Below are positions 15,221 to 23,606 of a DNA stretch of 64,000 nucleotides, one piece after another. The stretch is taken from the NCBI RefSeq assembly GCF_003576455.2, contig NZ_CP032869.1, positions 5,890,001 to 5,954,000 on the forward strand, in the 5' to 3' direction. Below the pieces are notes generated by a model that was not told the origin of the DNA, made no database searches, and worked only from the letters and a program-made list of their open reading frames with translations. Both the position numbers and the translations under genes were made by a program. The stretch is from Mucilaginibacter celer (GTDB lineage: Bacteria > Bacteroidota > Bacteroidia > Sphingobacteriales > Sphingobacteriaceae). Each line of letters begins with the position of its first letter. The first letter of the stretch is position 1.

Positions 15221-16092
15221 CTTTCGTTACTCTGATCACCTTGCCTTGTCTTTCTAAATTCTGATGGATTTACATTCCTGTATTTTTTAAAAATCCTATT
15301 CAGGTGGCTTTCATCATTAAAACCAAGCTCGTTGGCTATTTCGGCCATGCGCATGCTGGTATGCAGTAAGCGGTTCTCGATGAGTTTAAGTTTGTAGTTG
15401 ATGATGTACTGCTGCATGGTTTCGCTGGTATGTTTTTTAAAATACCTGCCGAGGTATGTTTCGGAGATCCCCATTTTATCGGCAATAACATCTGCTTTCA
15501 GCTTTTCGGGGAAATAGATATTGGCCTGGATGTATTGCAAAATGTCTAATGTTTTATCCTCGGTGTTTTCATCAACTTCGTCGGGCATGTTCATGGCAAC
15601 ATTGCGTGCCGCTATTACAATAACGGTGTTAATATACTGCTGTAAAAGCGCTTTGCTATATAGTCCGCTTTTTTGTTTTTCATTGATGATGGCCTGCATA
15701 ATAGGTTTTACAACAGCTTTATCTTCATCTGTTTTTAAAATACAGCCGGGTGCCTGGCCCGCGTTTTTCAACAGGAAATCGAGGTGTTGGGCCATCTCAC
15801 CTGTGAGCGCGCTGTTTTTAACATAAAGGGGGTTAAAGCGGATAAACAGGAACTGCGTTTCGGTTTGGATCTCGAAGTAATGCGAATCATTAGGCGTAAG
15901 CAAAAACAAATGACCGGGTTTATAAGCGAATTTGCTTTTGTTGATGCACTGCTTCCCACTGCCACTTACGATATAGATAAACTCGAAAAAGCTATGCGAA
16001 TGCTCGCTTCGCGGGCAGGCGGCAAGAGGCTCGCGCAAAACAATCTCGAAGGGCTGGTATAAATTATCTTTTACCATAGTGTAAATGTACAA
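15217..16092 (-). CDS. AraC family transcriptional regulator
   Basis: 291 residues. A cupin-like AraC ligand-binding domain fills about 15-150 (HSHSFFEFIYIVSGSGK, KPGHLFLLTPNDSHYFE). The C-terminal HTH_18 double helix-turn-helix fills about 190-285, with ADKMGISETYLGRYFKKHT and IANELGFNDESHLNRIFKKY. It is divergent from the MDR reductase gene at 16175, with an 82-bp gap holding inverted repeats, so it likely controls that gene and itself. The inducer is unknown. Confidence 0.88.
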   Translation of the reverse strand: MYIYTMVKDNLYQPFEIVLREPLAACPRSEHSHSFFEFIYIVSGSGKQCINKSKFAYKPGHLFLLTPNDSHYFEIQTETQFLFIRFNPLYVKNSALTGEMAQHLDFLLKNAGQAPGCILKTDEDKAVVKPIMQAIINEKQKSGLYSKALLQQYINTVIVIAARNVAMNMPDEVDENTEDKTLDILQYIQANIYFPEKLKADVIADKMGISETYLGRYFKKHTSETMQQYIINYKLKLIENRLLHTSMRMAEIANELGFNDESHLNRIFKKYRNVNPSEFRKTRQGDQSNES

Positions 16093-16105
16093 ATGTTACG
16101 AGGGA

Positions 16106-16143
16106 TTGTACAAGGCTAAGGGGCATGCCCTTGTATAATTTTG
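16106..16143 (+). promoter_or_regulatory. Promoter/operator between araC-like and MDR genes
   Basis: TAATTTTG at 16136-16143 is a full -7 match and lies 31 nt before the MDR ATG. It overlaps an inverted repeat: TTGTACAAGG (16106-16115) against CCTTGTATAA (16129-16138), 9 of 10 complementary, centred near the GGGCATGCCC palindrome (16121-16130). A further TGTACAA lies at 16086. The arrangement suits binding by the neighbouring AraC-type regulator. This is inference. Confidence 0.45.
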
Positions 16144-16174
16144 CATTGTAATTAAACAACAAAACACAAACACA

Positions 16175-17185
16175 ATGAAAACTCAAGATACAACAACCAT
16201 GCAAGCCCTTATAGCTCCCGAAGCAAACGCCTCATTTACATTAAACCAGGTTGAACGCCCCATTGCCGCCGAAGGCCAGGTATTGGTAAGAATTAAAGCC
16301 AGCGGTGTAAGCGTACTGGATAATAAAATTAGGACAGGTAAAGGCGGCCACGCCAAACAACCGCTACCGGCTATTTTAGGGATGGATTTTGCAGGCGTTG
16401 TTGAAGCCGTTGGCGCTGGTGTTACCCGTTTTAAAGTGGGCGACGAAGTTTACGGCCTTGCCGGTGGCATTGGCGGCTTGCAAGGCACTTATGCCCAATA
16501 CAGCGCTTTTGATGCTGATCTGTTAGCCGTAAAGCCATCAACGTTAAACATGCGCCAATCGGCGTCAATGCCGCTTAATTTCATCACCGCCTGGGAAGGC
16601 TTGGTTGACAGGGCAAAAGTAGAGGCCGGCCAAAAAGTATTGGTACATGGCGGTGCCGGTGGTGTTGGCCATTTAGCCGTGCAAATAGCCAAAGCATATG
16701 GTGCCGAGGTATATGCTACAGGCAGCGCCGCCCAGCAACAATATATTGAAAGCATTGGCGCTACATTTATTGATTACCGCGAAAAAACAGTTGATCAGTA
16801 TGTGAATGAATATACCGGCGGTGAGGGATTTGATATTGTTTATGATACCCTTGGCGGCGCTACCTTAGATGCTTCATTTGCCGCTGCGCGTTTTTATACC
16901 GGCCACGTGGTAAGCTGTTTGGGTTGGGGCGAGCATAAACTGGCTCCATTATCTTTCCGTGGTGCTACTTATTCGGGAGTATTTACATTGATGCCGATGA
17001 TTACCGGTAAAGGCCGGAAACATCATGGCGAGATTATGGAAGACGCTACCAAACTGGCTGAAGCGGGTAAATTGATCCCATTGGTTGATGAACGCAAGTT
17101 TACTTTGGCTACCGCTAATGAAGCGCATGAGATATTGGAAAACGGTAAGGCTAATGGTAAATTGGTTATTGATGTGGCCGAATAA
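16175..17185 (+). CDS. MDR family NADPH:quinone/enal reductase
   Basis: 336 residues. A GroES-like N-terminal domain (about 30-125) leads into a Rossmann cofactor domain with HGGAGGVGHLAVQIA (GGAGGVG at 159-165). The zinc-coordinating Cys and His residues of alcohol dehydrogenases are absent, so it belongs with the zinc-free quinone oxidoreductases that reduce quinones or activated double bonds using NADPH. Its divergent AraC-type regulator suggests induction by an electrophile or quinone. Confidence 0.88.
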   Translation: MKTQDTTTMQALIAPEANASFTLNQVERPIAAEGQVLVRIKASGVSVLDNKIRTGKGGHAKQPLPAILGMDFAGVVEAVGAGVTRFKVGDEVYGLAGGIGGLQGTYAQYSAFDADLLAVKPSTLNMRQSASMPLNFITAWEGLVDRAKVEAGQKVLVHGGAGGVGHLAVQIAKAYGAEVYATGSAAQQQYIESIGATFIDYREKTVDQYVNEYTGGEGFDIVYDTLGGATLDASFAAARFYTGHVVSCLGWGEHKLAPLSFRGATYSGVFTLMPMITGKGRKHHGEIMEDATKLAEAGKLIPLVDERKFTLATANEAHEILENGKANGKLVIDVAE

Positions 17186-17235
17186 GTTTCTTGTAACAGG
17201 TGAAACGCCCTAATAGAGCGAAAATGATCCACCAC

Positions 17236-17322
17236 GTCATTGCTGAGCGATAGCGAAGGATCTTCTTCAATAAGAATGGCCGTTATACTGGGCGAAGAAG
17301 ATGCTTCGTACCTCAGCATGAC
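17236..17322. repeat. REP-like palindromic element
   Basis: An 87-bp imperfect palindrome. The left arm gtcattgctgagcgatagcg... matches the complement of the right arm ...gcttcgtacctcagcatgac, sharing gtcat, gctgag, cgaag and atcttctt. A half-site ctcgcaatgacg follows at about 17373-17384, matching the element at 48139-48237. Such gtcattgcgag elements are widespread REP-type repeats. It sits between convergent genes. Confidence 0.65.
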
Positions 17323-17410
17323 AAAGGGTCAAATGTCATATTTCTTTCAGAGGCCTCGGCTTTTATTACTCGCAATGACGTGATGGAGAGTGTAGGCAGG
17401 GCAAATCTTT

Positions 17411-17444
17411 AAAACAAAAAACGGCCCGGATAAACCGGGCCGCT
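17411..17444 (-). terminator. Terminator of the sdhCAB operon
   Basis: On the minus strand CGGCCCGG pairs with CCGGGCCG (17435-17442 with 17422-17429) across a 5-nt loop and is followed by a T-rich tract (gttttttgtttt). It lies 24 bp after the sdhB stop codon. Confidence 0.88.
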
Positions 17445-17467
17445 ATCAATATCTAAACAAAAATCAA

Positions 17468-18253
17468 TTAATGATTTTGTTCGTGGATTTCTTCCTGCCT
17501 GAACAGTTTCGCGCTGAAGAAATCGTTGTTCATGCGGGCAATGTTGGTAAGCTTAATTTCTTTAGGGCACTCAGCTTCGCAGGCACCGGTATTGGTACAG
17601 CTACCAAAACCTTCTTCGTCCATCTGGGCAACCATTGATTGTACACGACGGTAGCGCTCTGGCTGGCCTTGCGGTAATAAGCCCAACTGGGTAATTTTAG
17701 CCGAAACGAACAGCATAGCCGAAGCGTTTTTACAAGCCGCAACACAAGCACCGCAACCAATACAGGTAGCCGAGTTGAAAGCCTCGTCGGCAATAACCTT
17801 AGGGATCGGGATAGCGTTACCATCAGGTACACCGCCTGTGTTTACCGATACGTAACCACCGGCTTGTTGGATCCTGTCGAAAGCAGAGCGGTCAACCGCT
17901 AAATCTTTTACGATAGGGAAAGCTTCCGCGCGCCATGGTTCGATGGTGATGGTTTCGCCATCATGAAACGTACGCATGTGCAACTGGCAGGTAGTGATAC
18001 CGCGTTTTGGGCCGTGCGGGTGACCGTTGATATATAACGAACACATACCGCAAATACCTTCGCGGCAGTCGTGATCAAAGTTAATTGGCTCTTCGCCTTT
18101 GTGGGTCAGGCTTTCGTTAACCACGTCGAGCATTTCAAGGAACGACATATCAGGCGAAATGCTTTCAGCTTTGTAGCTTACAAATTTACCCGCGGTTTGA
18201 GCATTTTTTTGACGCCATACTTTAAGCGTCAGGTTCATATTTCCGTTACTCAT
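17468..18253 (-). CDS. sdhB: Succinate dehydrogenase/fumarate reductase iron-sulfur subunit
   Basis: 261 residues. The N-terminal ferredoxin domain binds a 2Fe-2S cluster (DHDCREGICGMCSLYI and the downstream TTCQLH). The C-terminal domain binds 4Fe-4S and 3Fe-4S clusters (ATCIGCGACVAACK, CTNTGACEAECPKEI). It passes electrons between the flavoprotein and the membrane cytochrome b. It is the last gene of the sdhCAB operon, 106 bp after sdhA, with an intercistronic inverted repeat in that gap. Confidence 0.95.
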   Translation of the reverse strand: MSNGNMNLTLKVWRQKNAQTAGKFVSYKAESISPDMSFLEMLDVVNESLTHKGEEPINFDHDCREGICGMCSLYINGHPHGPKRGITTCQLHMRTFHDGETITIEPWRAEAFPIVKDLAVDRSAFDRIQQAGGYVSVNTGGVPDGNAIPIPKVIADEAFNSATCIGCGACVAACKNASAMLFVSAKITQLGLLPQGQPERYRRVQSMVAQMDEEGFGSCTNTGACEAECPKEIKLTNIARMNNDFFSAKLFRQEEIHEQNH

Positions 18254-18295
18254 CTTTGTTTTAGATTTGAGTTATCGTTGTTTTTTGTTGATTGA

Positions 18296-18360
18296 GTGAG
18301 CGGTTGATTAGGTGAGTGGTCTGTTAATTTAATCAACCATTCACCTAATCAACTATTCAC
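18296..18360. repeat. Inverted repeat between sdhA and sdhB
   Basis: Arms 18296-18325 and 18331-18360 are 23 of 30 complementary with a 5-nt loop (word gattaggtgagtgg). The right arm reaches the sdhA stop codon. In the minus-strand transcript it would form a hairpin between sdhA and sdhB. It could affect relative expression or mRNA decay, or be an inert intergenic repeat. Confidence 0.65.
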
Positions 18361-20294
18361 TAAGCGTAATTACGTTGTGATAAATGAACTGCTTCAAATG
18401 TCAGCTGTTCTTTATGTAACTCTTCCGGCTGATTTTCGCCTTTAAACTCCCAGGCAGCTACGAACGCGAAGTTTTCGTCGTCACGTAAGGCTTCACCATC
18501 GGCAGTTTGCGATTCAACCCTGAAGTGGCCACCGCATGATTCTTTACGCATCAATGCGTCGTCGATCATCAGCTCGCCCAGTTCGATGAAATCGGCTACG
18601 CGGCCGGCTCTCTCTAACGAAGCGTTTACTTCTTCGTTCTCGCCGGTTACGATAGCGTTTTTCCAGAAATCTGCTTTCAATGCCTGGATCAAACCTTTTG
18701 CTTTTCTTAAACCTTCATCTGTACGGGCCATGCCGCAGTACTCCCACATAATGTGGCCAAGTTCGCGGTGGTACTCGTTGGTAGTTTTAGTGCCTTTAAG
18801 CGATAATAATTTATTTACATGCGCAATAACATCCTGTTTGGTTTGCTCAAAAGCAGGGTGGCTGGTATCAACCTTTTTAGGGCCAATTTTAGCAAGGTAA
18901 TCGCCAAGGGTATAAGGGATCACAAAGTAACCGTCAGACAAACCCTGCATCAACGCCGAAGCACCAAGGCGGTTAGCGCCGTGATCGGAGAAGTTACACT
19001 CGCCCAAAGCATATAAACCAGGGATGGTAGTGCTCAGGTTATAATCAACCCAAAGGCCGCCCATGGTATAGTGTACCGCAGGGTAAATACGCATTGGTTG
19101 TTTATAAGGGTTCTCGTCGGTGATCTGGATGTACATATCAAACAGGTTACCGTATTTGGCTTTAACGGTTTCTTCGCCTAAACGCTTAATCGCATCCGCA
19201 AAGTCAAGGAATACCGCGAAGCCCGAGCCACCCACTCCTTTGCCCTCTTCAACCATTTCTTTAGCGTTACGTGAAGCCACGTCGCGCGGAACAAGGTTAC
19301 CGAAGGCCGGGTATTTACGCTCTAAGAAGTAATCGCGGTCATCCTCTTTAACCTGGTCGGCTTTCAATGTGCCTTTGCGCAATTGCTCGGCAATTTCAAC
19401 CGTTTTAGGCGCCCATACCCTACCGTCGTTACGTAACGATTCAGACATTAGCGTAAGCTTCGACTGGTGATCGCCGGTTACCGGGATACAGGTTGGGTGA
19501 ATTTGAGTATAGCAAGGGTTACCGAAGAAAGCACCACGTTTGTGTGCCCTCCAGGCTGCCGTTACGTTAGATCCTATCGCGTTTGTTGACAGGTAGAACA
19601 CGTTGCTGTATCCACCGGTACATAATAATACCGCATGGCCTGCATGTGTATCGATAGCGCCGGTAAGCATGTTACGGGTAACAATACCTTTGGCATGGCC
19701 ATCAATAGTTACCACATCTAACATCTCATGGCGGGTGTACATTTTCACTTTACCGGCATGGATTTGGCGGTTAAGCGCAGAGTAAGCACCTAATAATAAT
19801 TGTTGTCCCGTTTGTCCCCTCGCGTAGAAAGTACGCGATACCTGCGAACCACCGAATGAACGGTTATCCAGCAAGCCGCCGTATTCGCGGGCAAATGGCA
19901 CACCTTGTGCAACGCACTGGTCGATGATATTTACCGAAACCTGGGCCAAACGGTAAACGTTGGCTTCGCGGGCGCGGTAATCGCCACCTTTAATCGTATC
20001 GTAAAATAAACGGAAAACGCTGTCGCCGTCATTCTGGTAATTTTTAGCGGCATTGATACCACCCTGCGCAGCGATAGAATGTGCACGGCGTGGGCTATCC
20101 TGAAAACAAAACGCCTTAACATTGTAACCCAACTCGGCTAAAGTGGCAGCCGCCGAAGCTCCGGCCAAACCAGTACCTACAACAATGATGTCGTATTTAC
20201 GCTTATTGGCGGGGTTAACCAGCTTCAGATCAAATTTATGCTTGCTCCATTTTTCGGCTAATGGGCCTTGAGGAATTTTAGCATCTAATGTCAT
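18360..20294 (-). CDS. sdhA: Succinate dehydrogenase/fumarate reductase flavoprotein subunit
   Basis: 644 residues. It oxidises succinate to fumarate, or the reverse, with covalently bound FAD. The N-terminal dinucleotide motif is VVGTGLAGASAAATLAELG, and the FAD-linking His lies in RRAHSIAAQGGINAA. The substrate and active-site region includes HPTCIPVTGDHQSK, and HYTMGGLWVDYN and LYALGECNFSDHGANRLGA are conserved. Residues near the C-terminus (GGHFRVE) are typical of the Bacteroidota type. It is the middle gene of sdhCAB. Confidence 0.96.
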   Translation of the reverse strand: MTLDAKIPQGPLAEKWSKHKFDLKLVNPANKRKYDIIVVGTGLAGASAAATLAELGYNVKAFCFQDSPRRAHSIAAQGGINAAKNYQNDGDSVFRLFYDTIKGGDYRAREANVYRLAQVSVNIIDQCVAQGVPFAREYGGLLDNRSFGGSQVSRTFYARGQTGQQLLLGAYSALNRQIHAGKVKMYTRHEMLDVVTIDGHAKGIVTRNMLTGAIDTHAGHAVLLCTGGYSNVFYLSTNAIGSNVTAAWRAHKRGAFFGNPCYTQIHPTCIPVTGDHQSKLTLMSESLRNDGRVWAPKTVEIAEQLRKGTLKADQVKEDDRDYFLERKYPAFGNLVPRDVASRNAKEMVEEGKGVGGSGFAVFLDFADAIKRLGEETVKAKYGNLFDMYIQITDENPYKQPMRIYPAVHYTMGGLWVDYNLSTTIPGLYALGECNFSDHGANRLGASALMQGLSDGYFVIPYTLGDYLAKIGPKKVDTSHPAFEQTKQDVIAHVNKLLSLKGTKTTNEYHRELGHIMWEYCGMARTDEGLRKAKGLIQALKADFWKNAIVTGENEEVNASLERAGRVADFIELGELMIDDALMRKESCGGHFRVESQTADGEALRDDENFAFVAAWEFKGENQPEELHKEQLTFEAVHLSQRNYA

Positions 20295-20335
20295 CTCTTA
20301 TTGATATTTATGTTTGTGGCTTTTGGCCAGCTAAC

Positions 20336-21127
20336 TTAGTGAGCTCCCTGGGTTGATAAAAAGTAATAATATACCGGCATGGCAGCAAAAGCCAGCGGAA
20401 TAATAACCGCGAACAGCCATGTGCCAATAAAATAAACTACCGGGGTATATTTACGGTGTACCCAGCCCAGCGTGCGGAACGCGCTCTGGAAACCATGCAG
20501 CAAGTGGAATGCCACAGCGCCCATAGCTATTACGTAAAATATAACGTAAATAAGGTTGCTGAAGCTTTCGGATACGCGTGCGTGCAAATCTTTCACCCTT
20601 ACAATTTCAACATTGTTTTCGGTTGATACCGAGTGGCTGAAATCGGCACTTACCGGTTTGTATTCAGCATCGGTTGTTACGCCGGTAGCCAGATCGGTAC
20701 GGTACTCTTTAAAGCCCATGTTTTTATCGTTATGGTAACGGAACCAAAAATCGCCCATGTGGATAACGATGAAAAGGAACATGATAGAACCTAAAAGGCC
20801 CATGTTTTTTGACGACCATGAGGCATCAGACTTTGCCGCTACGGCGTAACGCACCGGGCGGGCTTTACGGTTTTTGACAGTCAGGATCAAACCGTATAGT
20901 GCATGCACTAAAATGGAAAGGTACAACAAGTATGCTATCACTTCAATAGGCGGAAAATGCGTAAGGAAGTTGGCATACACGTTAAAACTGAAACCGTTAT
21001 CGTTTTTAAACAACAGCAGGTTGCCGCCCACATGCACAATTAAAAATGTGCACAGAAACAAGCCTGTTAAAGCCATGATAAGCTTTTTGCCCAGCGACGA
21101 GTTTAAGGTTTGTTTGAATTCGCTCAT
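20336..21127 (-). CDS. sdhC: Succinate dehydrogenase cytochrome b subunit
   Basis: About 263 residues from MSEFKQTLNSS; an in-frame ATG eight codons upstream (21151) is possible but unlike family starts. It is the single-subunit b558 type with five membrane helices, which anchors SdhAB and binds two haems and menaquinone. Histidines lie in helices (LIVHVGGNLLLF, ILVHALYG, IVIHMGDFWF, AFHLLHGFQSAF). First gene of the operon, 41 bp before sdhA. Confidence 0.93.
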   Translation of the reverse strand: MSEFKQTLNSSLGKKLIMALTGLFLCTFLIVHVGGNLLLFKNDNGFSFNVYANFLTHFPPIEVIAYLLYLSILVHALYGLILTVKNRKARPVRYAVAAKSDASWSSKNMGLLGSIMFLFIVIHMGDFWFRYHNDKNMGFKEYRTDLATGVTTDAEYKPVSADFSHSVSTENNVEIVRVKDLHARVSESFSNLIYVIFYVIAMGAVAFHLLHGFQSAFRTLGWVHRKYTPVVYFIGTWLFAVIIPLAFAAMPVYYYFLSTQGAH

Positions 21128-21312
21128 TATGAATTTTGATTTATTAGGCAAAAGTATTTATTAAATAACAAAACATAGAAGAGGTTTTGGCTTATTGAAG
21201 GCCAAAAATCTATTTAGAATCAATCTAAAGCAATGTGCTGTGTTTTAAGCTATAAATACACTGGCATGACATTTAACCATCTGTAATAAAGCAATATCGG
21301 AGCGGTATGATT

Positions 21313-21972
21313 TTAATCGATAGCGATCACTTTATCCTTCAATACGGCAAAAATCCTATCGGTTTGGCGGCTGCGGATGGCTACCCTGCCTGTAAACTTG
21401 CCGAAGGATGGCAAAACCGCCTGTCTGTCGCCGAAGGCAAAACATGGTAAGGTGATGCTTTGCCTGGCCCTGCCGCTTAGGTTTACGCCTGGGTGGATGT
21501 GGCCGCAAAAAACGTAGCCTTCGGGCGTTTGCGCTTCGGTAGGCAATGGGTGGTGCATCATCAGGAAAGGGCCTATCAGCAGTTCATCATGAAGCTCGAC
21601 GTTGAGGTTTTGATAGTGTTTATCGGCAATAATATCATGGTTGCCTTTTATCAGGATGATATTTAAAGCCGGGAACTGGCTGCGCCAGAGTACAAACCAA
21701 TCCCAGTCGTTATTGAGATCACTGTGGAAAAGATCGCCTAAAAAGATCAGTTTTTCGGGTTGATATTCGTAGATAAGATCGGAAAGTACGGCCAGGTCGC
21801 TTTGCTCCATATCCCTTGGTACAGCAATGCCCGCCTTACGGAAATGGCCTACCTTGCCCAAATGCACATCGGCAATAATAAGGGCTTTTTGTTGCTGCCA
21901 GTAAATAGCTTTTTGTGGTGTTAATAAAAGGTCCTGCCCCAGCAGGTTAAAAGGAGTAGCCGCACTTATCAT
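21313..21972 (-). CDS. pdeM: Ligase-associated DNA damage response endonuclease PdeM
   Basis: About 219 residues from the ATG at 21972. It is a calcineurin-like metallophosphoesterase with all metal motifs: IADVHLGK, GDLFHS, KGNHD and CGHIHPGV. PdeM belongs to a bacterial DNA-repair group usually encoded with a DNA ligase, a Lhr-type helicase and an exonuclease; those are not within this window, so the gene is detached here. The repeat-like cccccgaccccctg hairpin lies just upstream. Confidence 0.85.
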   Translation of the reverse strand: MISAATPFNLLGQDLLLTPQKAIYWQQQKALIIADVHLGKVGHFRKAGIAVPRDMEQSDLAVLSDLIYEYQPEKLIFLGDLFHSDLNNDWDWFVLWRSQFPALNIILIKGNHDIIADKHYQNLNVELHDELLIGPFLMMHHPLPTEAQTPEGYVFCGHIHPGVNLSGRARQSITLPCFAFGDRQAVLPSFGKFTGRVAIRSRQTDRIFAVLKDKVIAID

Positions 21973-21990
21973 TAAGAGCAAAGTTAATAA

Positions 21991-22018
21991 AGCCCCCCGA
22001 CCCCCTGAAGGGGGAGTG
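21991..22018. repeat. Intergenic CCCCCTGAAGGGGG hairpin repeat
   Basis: A GC-rich palindrome (gaccccctgaagggggagt) in otherwise AT-rich intergenic DNA. A related ctctccttcaggagag palindrome is at 31194-31230. Such elements are common between genes in Bacteroidota. Too short a T-run follows to call it a terminator. Confidence 0.55.
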
Positions 22019-22145
22019 AAAAAAAATTCAAATTGGGTGTAACCTGTTTAAAAACCATGTGGTCATAGCTTACAAATACACCACGGTGAGTGATTTATAC
22101 ACAGAGAGAAACAACAACATTAAATAACTTAAAAAATTAAATATT

Positions 22146-22523
22146 ATGCATGCAGGTGAATTGGGCGTATTAGCAGGAATTATAATACCCCTCAGCTTAT
22201 TCGCAATGATCTTCGGGATCGTTTACTTAAAAAAACGTGAAAATTTGGCCATGATCGAAAGAAATATCGATCCACGGAGTTACAAACCACAATCGGCTCC
22301 TTATCAAAACTTAAAATGGGGGCTGTTGCTAATCGGCTCGGGTTTGGGTTTGTTTTTAGCTTATGTTTTAAACCGTGCCGTGTTTAACGGTTTTAACGAT
22401 GACGCATTCTTTTTATATATATCCTTAATAGCCATCTTCGGTGGAGCCGGTTTATTTGTATCGTACCGAATTGAAAAACGCGAAGTGCTGGATAAGGAAG
22501 ATCAGCGCATTGAAAAACTATAA
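22146..22523 (+). CDS. Small membrane protein, DUF6249-like
   Basis: 125 residues. An N-terminal membrane helix (about 8-28), a cytoplasmic stretch with ERNIDPRSYKP, two further helices (about 57-75 and 86-106) and a charged tail. The layout resembles DUF6249 proteins of Bacteroidota, whose function is unknown. In related genomes such genes are often next to ECF sigma factors; here there is none. A terminator follows at 22545. Confidence 0.65.
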   Translation: MHAGELGVLAGIIIPLSLFAMIFGIVYLKKRENLAMIERNIDPRSYKPQSAPYQNLKWGLLLIGSGLGLFLAYVLNRAVFNGFNDDAFFLYISLIAIFGGAGLFVSYRIEKREVLDKEDQRIEKL

Positions 22524-22544
22524 GCCATTTTACCAATAATTATT

Positions 22545-22573
22545 AAGCTCCGCCCTGTGGCGGGGCTTTTTTT
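22545..22573 (+). terminator. Intrinsic terminator
   Basis: AAGCTCCGCC pairs with GGCGGGGCTT (one G-U) across a 4-nt loop, followed by a run of T. It separates the DUF6249-like gene from the zinc-ribbon gene. Confidence 0.9.
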
Positions 22574-22620
22574 GTTTGCGGCCAACAATTATCTTCGCCA
22601 AATAAATCGGGACTTAAACC

Positions 22621-23076
22621 ATGGCATTACCAAACAATAAAGCGCTTACCTGCACTAACTGCGGCGGACAGCTTGAATACAATTATTCGCAGGAAGTTAG
22701 TAAATGCCTTTACTGTGGCACCGAGTTTAAAAAAGACAATCCAAAACGAGACCGTCAGGACAGGCGCGATCGCACTCCTCAGTTTGTGGAAACCCCGGTT
22801 ACCATGTCCGCAGAAAATAAGATCATTTATGATGCGGTATTTAGCCCGAGGCCAAAGTTTTGGAAAGCCTTTTTATGGGGCTTAGGTGCCTGGGCTTGCT
22901 GGATGTTTATATCGCCAATAATTGGGGCGATATGGATCGCGTCAACGGGGAAGCCGGAAATGCCTAATAATATATTTTCGAGCATGCCCTGGACCTGGTA
23001 TTGGTTTTTACGCGGGATACTATTTTGCCTGGTTTGGCCTTTTTTGCGTACCCGCGTTTTTTACAGGAGATATTAA
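22621..23076 (+). CDS. Zinc-ribbon membrane protein
   Basis: 151 residues. An N-terminal zinc ribbon CTNCGGQLEYNYSQEVSKC..C (Cys residues at about 11, 14, 28 and 31) is followed by a charged linker and two membrane helices (about 78-103 and 120-142) enriched in Trp. The family is unknown. The ribbon would lie in the cytoplasm as a small anchor or sensor domain. A terminator lies upstream; the 3' end converges on the DinB gene with a 14-bp gap. Confidence 0.65.
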   Translation: MALPNNKALTCTNCGGQLEYNYSQEVSKCLYCGTEFKKDNPKRDRQDRRDRTPQFVETPVTMSAENKIIYDAVFSPRPKFWKAFLWGLGAWACWMFISPIIGAIWIASTGKPEMPNNIFSSMPWTWYWFLRGILFCLVWPFLRTRVFYRRY

Positions 23077-23090
23077 AAGAAAGCAGCAGG

Positions 23091-23606
23091 CTATCCAATT
23101 CCATACCGCTCTTTAAAAATATTTAAATGATGGCGCTCGTGCCCGGCCAGCATAAACACAAAGGCAGCTACGGTAAACAGGTGGTTACTGGCGATACCGG
23201 TGCGCGCTAATTGTTCATCGCTAAAGGCTTTAACCATATAAAGGTTAGCACGGCGGAGTGACCTAAACTCTTCGGCCAATGCTTTGATATCCTGATTATT
23301 GAAATCAGTGTTGTTTACATAGATGTCCTGATCAAAACCCGGAAGTTCGATGTTGTTGCGCGAAAAAACCATGGCGCGGTAAGCAAAAGTGCGTTCGGTA
23401 TCAATCATGTGGCCGAGGGCCTGTTTCACAGTCCACTTGCCGGGCTCGTAGGCATATAATCCCTGCTCATTGTTCAGGTTGTTAAACAATTGATAGCTAT
23501 AATCCATTTGCTGTTCAAGCATCGCAATTACATCATTATCGCCTAAAAGGCCCACATATCCCGCTGCAAAAGGCGAATAATCACCCGTTTGTGGTTTTTT
23601 TATCAT
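23091..23606 (-). CDS. DinB family protein
   Basis: 171 residues forming a four-helix bundle of the DinB_2/YfiT type, with metal-binding histidines in LGHMIDTERTFAYR and AGHERHHLNIF. Members act as thiol-dependent S-transferases (bacillithiol or mycothiol) or have unknown activity. Its start lies inside the 3' end of the upstream histidine kinase gene (26-bp overlap), so the two are translationally coupled, though a functional link is not evident. Confidence 0.82.
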   Translation of the reverse strand: MIKKPQTGDYSPFAAGYVGLLGDNDVIAMLEQQMDYSYQLFNNLNNEQGLYAYEPGKWTVKQALGHMIDTERTFAYRAMVFSRNNIELPGFDQDIYVNNTDFNNQDIKALAEEFRSLRRANLYMVKAFSDEQLARTGIASNHLFTVAAFVFMLAGHERHHLNIFKERYGIG

